From Ciborinia camelliae (Eukaryota > Ascomycota > Leotiomycetes > Helotiales > Sclerotiniaceae), in the NCBI GenBank assembly GCA_025890175.1, contig JANPYM010000010.1:898427-962426 (forward strand): a stretch of DNA of 64,000 nt, in the 5' to 3' direction. How positions within the stretch are numbered: position 1 is the stretch's first letter; every line of letters starts with the position of its first letter. The notes under the pieces were generated by a model, which saw nothing but the letters and a program-made list of their open reading frames with translations, made no database searches and was not told the origin of the DNA. Positions 62,230 through 64,000 of this stretch are shown here, in pieces. The translations under genes and the position numbers were made by a program.

Positions 62230-64000
62230 AAATGAAAAGGACTTGCTCTTGTTATGGGGGTGGCCATGATATATGTTGCATTTCTGTTAAGTTATGATTT
62301 GTCAAAACTTAGTTTGGACATGTAGCCATTTGGGAGGCTAGGTGGTAGTTGTATGAGTATCATAAAAGGTCAGAATTTCATGAATATGTACCACAGAATA
62401 GATGTGTTCTTCTGTGTTGAAGATACCATTTTCCATCCGAACTTCGTACACCCCATCCGGGACTCTCAATCTCAAAATAGAATCACGAATATTGATATCT
62501 CATGTAGATGGTCCAGATATCGTCACATTACCTGGGGGGTTGATTGTTGAGGTACATCCTAGTTTTTTATCATTTGTTGATTAAACATAATCAAACTCCT
62601 CGCATACTCAGCGAGCATATTTGTGTCTTGTTCTTCCTATAAGCTCAACTTACTCTCTCGTCACTCTCGCCTCGAGATGTGCAAGACAGACCTGGACAAT
62701 CAGAGCTTTTGCGCAAGATCTCTTGTCCACTGCCACGAAGAAACAATAACTGCAACCGACTGGAGCTGTTATGCGGTTAGTTGGGAGATGTGCTTAGGTT
62801 TGAATAGCATCAAATGAATCTAGCAATGTGATCTGAGTAGGTTTTTTGGGTGCGGATATAGGGGGTTTCAACAGGTTTTTACTATACCTTATGAGCTTCT
62901 TTCGGTTATCTTACTGCGACGAAAATCATATTGTTATACTTCGGTTGTTGACCTGGAAGATAAATTGTAGTGTACTTACTCATGGTATATATCACGATCC
63001 TTACCTTCTGAAAATATTACTCGATATATAGAGTAGACTTGGGTCTCGCAATGATAATAGGTCTTCCTGCTAGGTTCAACCATTTATGTGAAGCTCGGGC
63101 TGGTAGACTGAATAGTACGACTTGCTGATTTGGATAACATGTTTGATCTCTGCAGAACACCCATATCATGCAACGGCATGATTCTTACTAGCATTATTGA
63201 ACTTGTTCAATGTCTAAATCATACACAAATAATTCAGCGCACATCCTACTCTGATCGAAAAAGACTGCTATTGTAGCTTTGAAATCTAGACCAATACTGG
63301 AAAATGATCTCGGTATTAATCCCCTATTTCTAATATTTTTCTTGCGCTTCATTCATTGTCTGAGCCTCTAAACTCCAAGGCCGAGTAGAAAACAGCACTC
63401 GCCTTGTCTACCCAGTTCCATGCATCTACCTTCGAGCCCTTCAAAGTTCACAAAGGGTAGACACTATATCACCTTAGGCAATAAGCAATAAGCAATAAGC
63501 TCTCTGCTCCACTCCCCTTCCATGTGCATACATTCAAAGGCTATTAGGTATCAAAATCTACTCATCGGCAACCCCCATGGCAATTTTCACATTCACTCAC
63601 CAACCACCAGTTCCATTCCAAACTCCAAGTTTGGAAGCACCCGGAAAGCTGAATAACTATGTAGTAGATTTCATGATAAGAGTCTATTTACCCAGTGACA
63701 CATCCGCCCCCGTTATCAAATATTCAAACCCATCAATATGTGTCCCGAAAAACCTCTTCCCTCTGCAATCATGCAGCTAATAAAGCCCTAGCATCTAGGA
63801 AGTTGGAACCTCGAAGGCTCGACCTACTGGGGTTCCCATAGTACCATCAACATCTAACCCTAAAGCCAAAAAAAAGAAACCCTTCAAGGAGAAAAGATAT
63901 GAAAACTCTTCATCTAGAATTTTCTCGAGATACAGCAGTACTCGGTCTGATTATTTTGAGAAATATACTCCGCTTACTAGAGTAGAGTGCAGTAAGAAAA
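62230..64000. other. Right-end spacer without a recognised gene
   Basis: Downstream of RTT106 to the window end. Only short frames of ordinary chance length, none with a family signature. Slight repeat AATAAGCAATAAGC near 63481-63498. Confidence 0.5.

Overview
The window looks like a chromosome segment of a filamentous ascomycete (Pezizomycotina). A Leotiomycete of the Botrytis/Sclerotinia type is my best guess; that is an inference from overall style, not a database result. The evidence is eukaryotic gene structure with short introns (about 50-75 bp, one of 401 bp and one of 310 bp), GTAAGT/GTATGT donors, CTAAC-like branch sites, fungal-type orthologues on both strands, AT-rich low-complexity spacers and many dispersed GGTA/TACC tracts. 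I found no CRISPR array, prokaryotic operon, rRNA or tRNA gene. I rebuilt exon structures by hand from splice signals and reading phase.

Left part (3.5-22 kb): diphosphomevalonate decarboxylase (-) diverges from cytochrome c heme lyase (+) over a 356-bp promoter with two CCAAT boxes. Then follow a four-exon RUS/DUF647 membrane protein (-), the 2-oxoglutarate dehydrogenase subunit Kgd4 (-), Mediator subunit Med18 (+), and cytochrome oxidase subunit VIII (-), which diverges from the exosome helicase Mtr4 (+). A C2H2 zinc-finger protein (-) closes this part. A spacer of about 10.6 kb without recognisable genes (22.0-32.6 kb) lies upstream of the zinc-finger gene.

Middle part (32.6-43 kb): the dual-specificity phosphatase Yvh1 (+), the Vps4-associated protein Vfa1 (-) diverging from argininosuccinate lyase (+), a 30-bp perfect inverted repeat forming a foldback element, and a five-exon cyclase-family protein (-).

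Orphan region (44.2-54 kb): a run of six to eight small genes for charged, largely helical proteins that I do not recognise. Several have plausible introns and internal repeats, and the region is interleaved with minisatellites of 12, 15 and 20 bp. This is the most novel part of the window.

Right part (54.3-62.2 kb): acetyl-CoA hydrolase/CoA-transferase Ach1 (-), the nuclear-pore membrane protein Ndc1 (-) diverging from a Pep12-like syntaxin (+), and the histone chaperone Rtt106 (+). The last 1.8 kb shows no gene. Most conserved genes are housekeeping, with several mitochondrial ones (heme lyase, Kgd4, Cox8, Ach1). They do not form a biosynthetic cluster.
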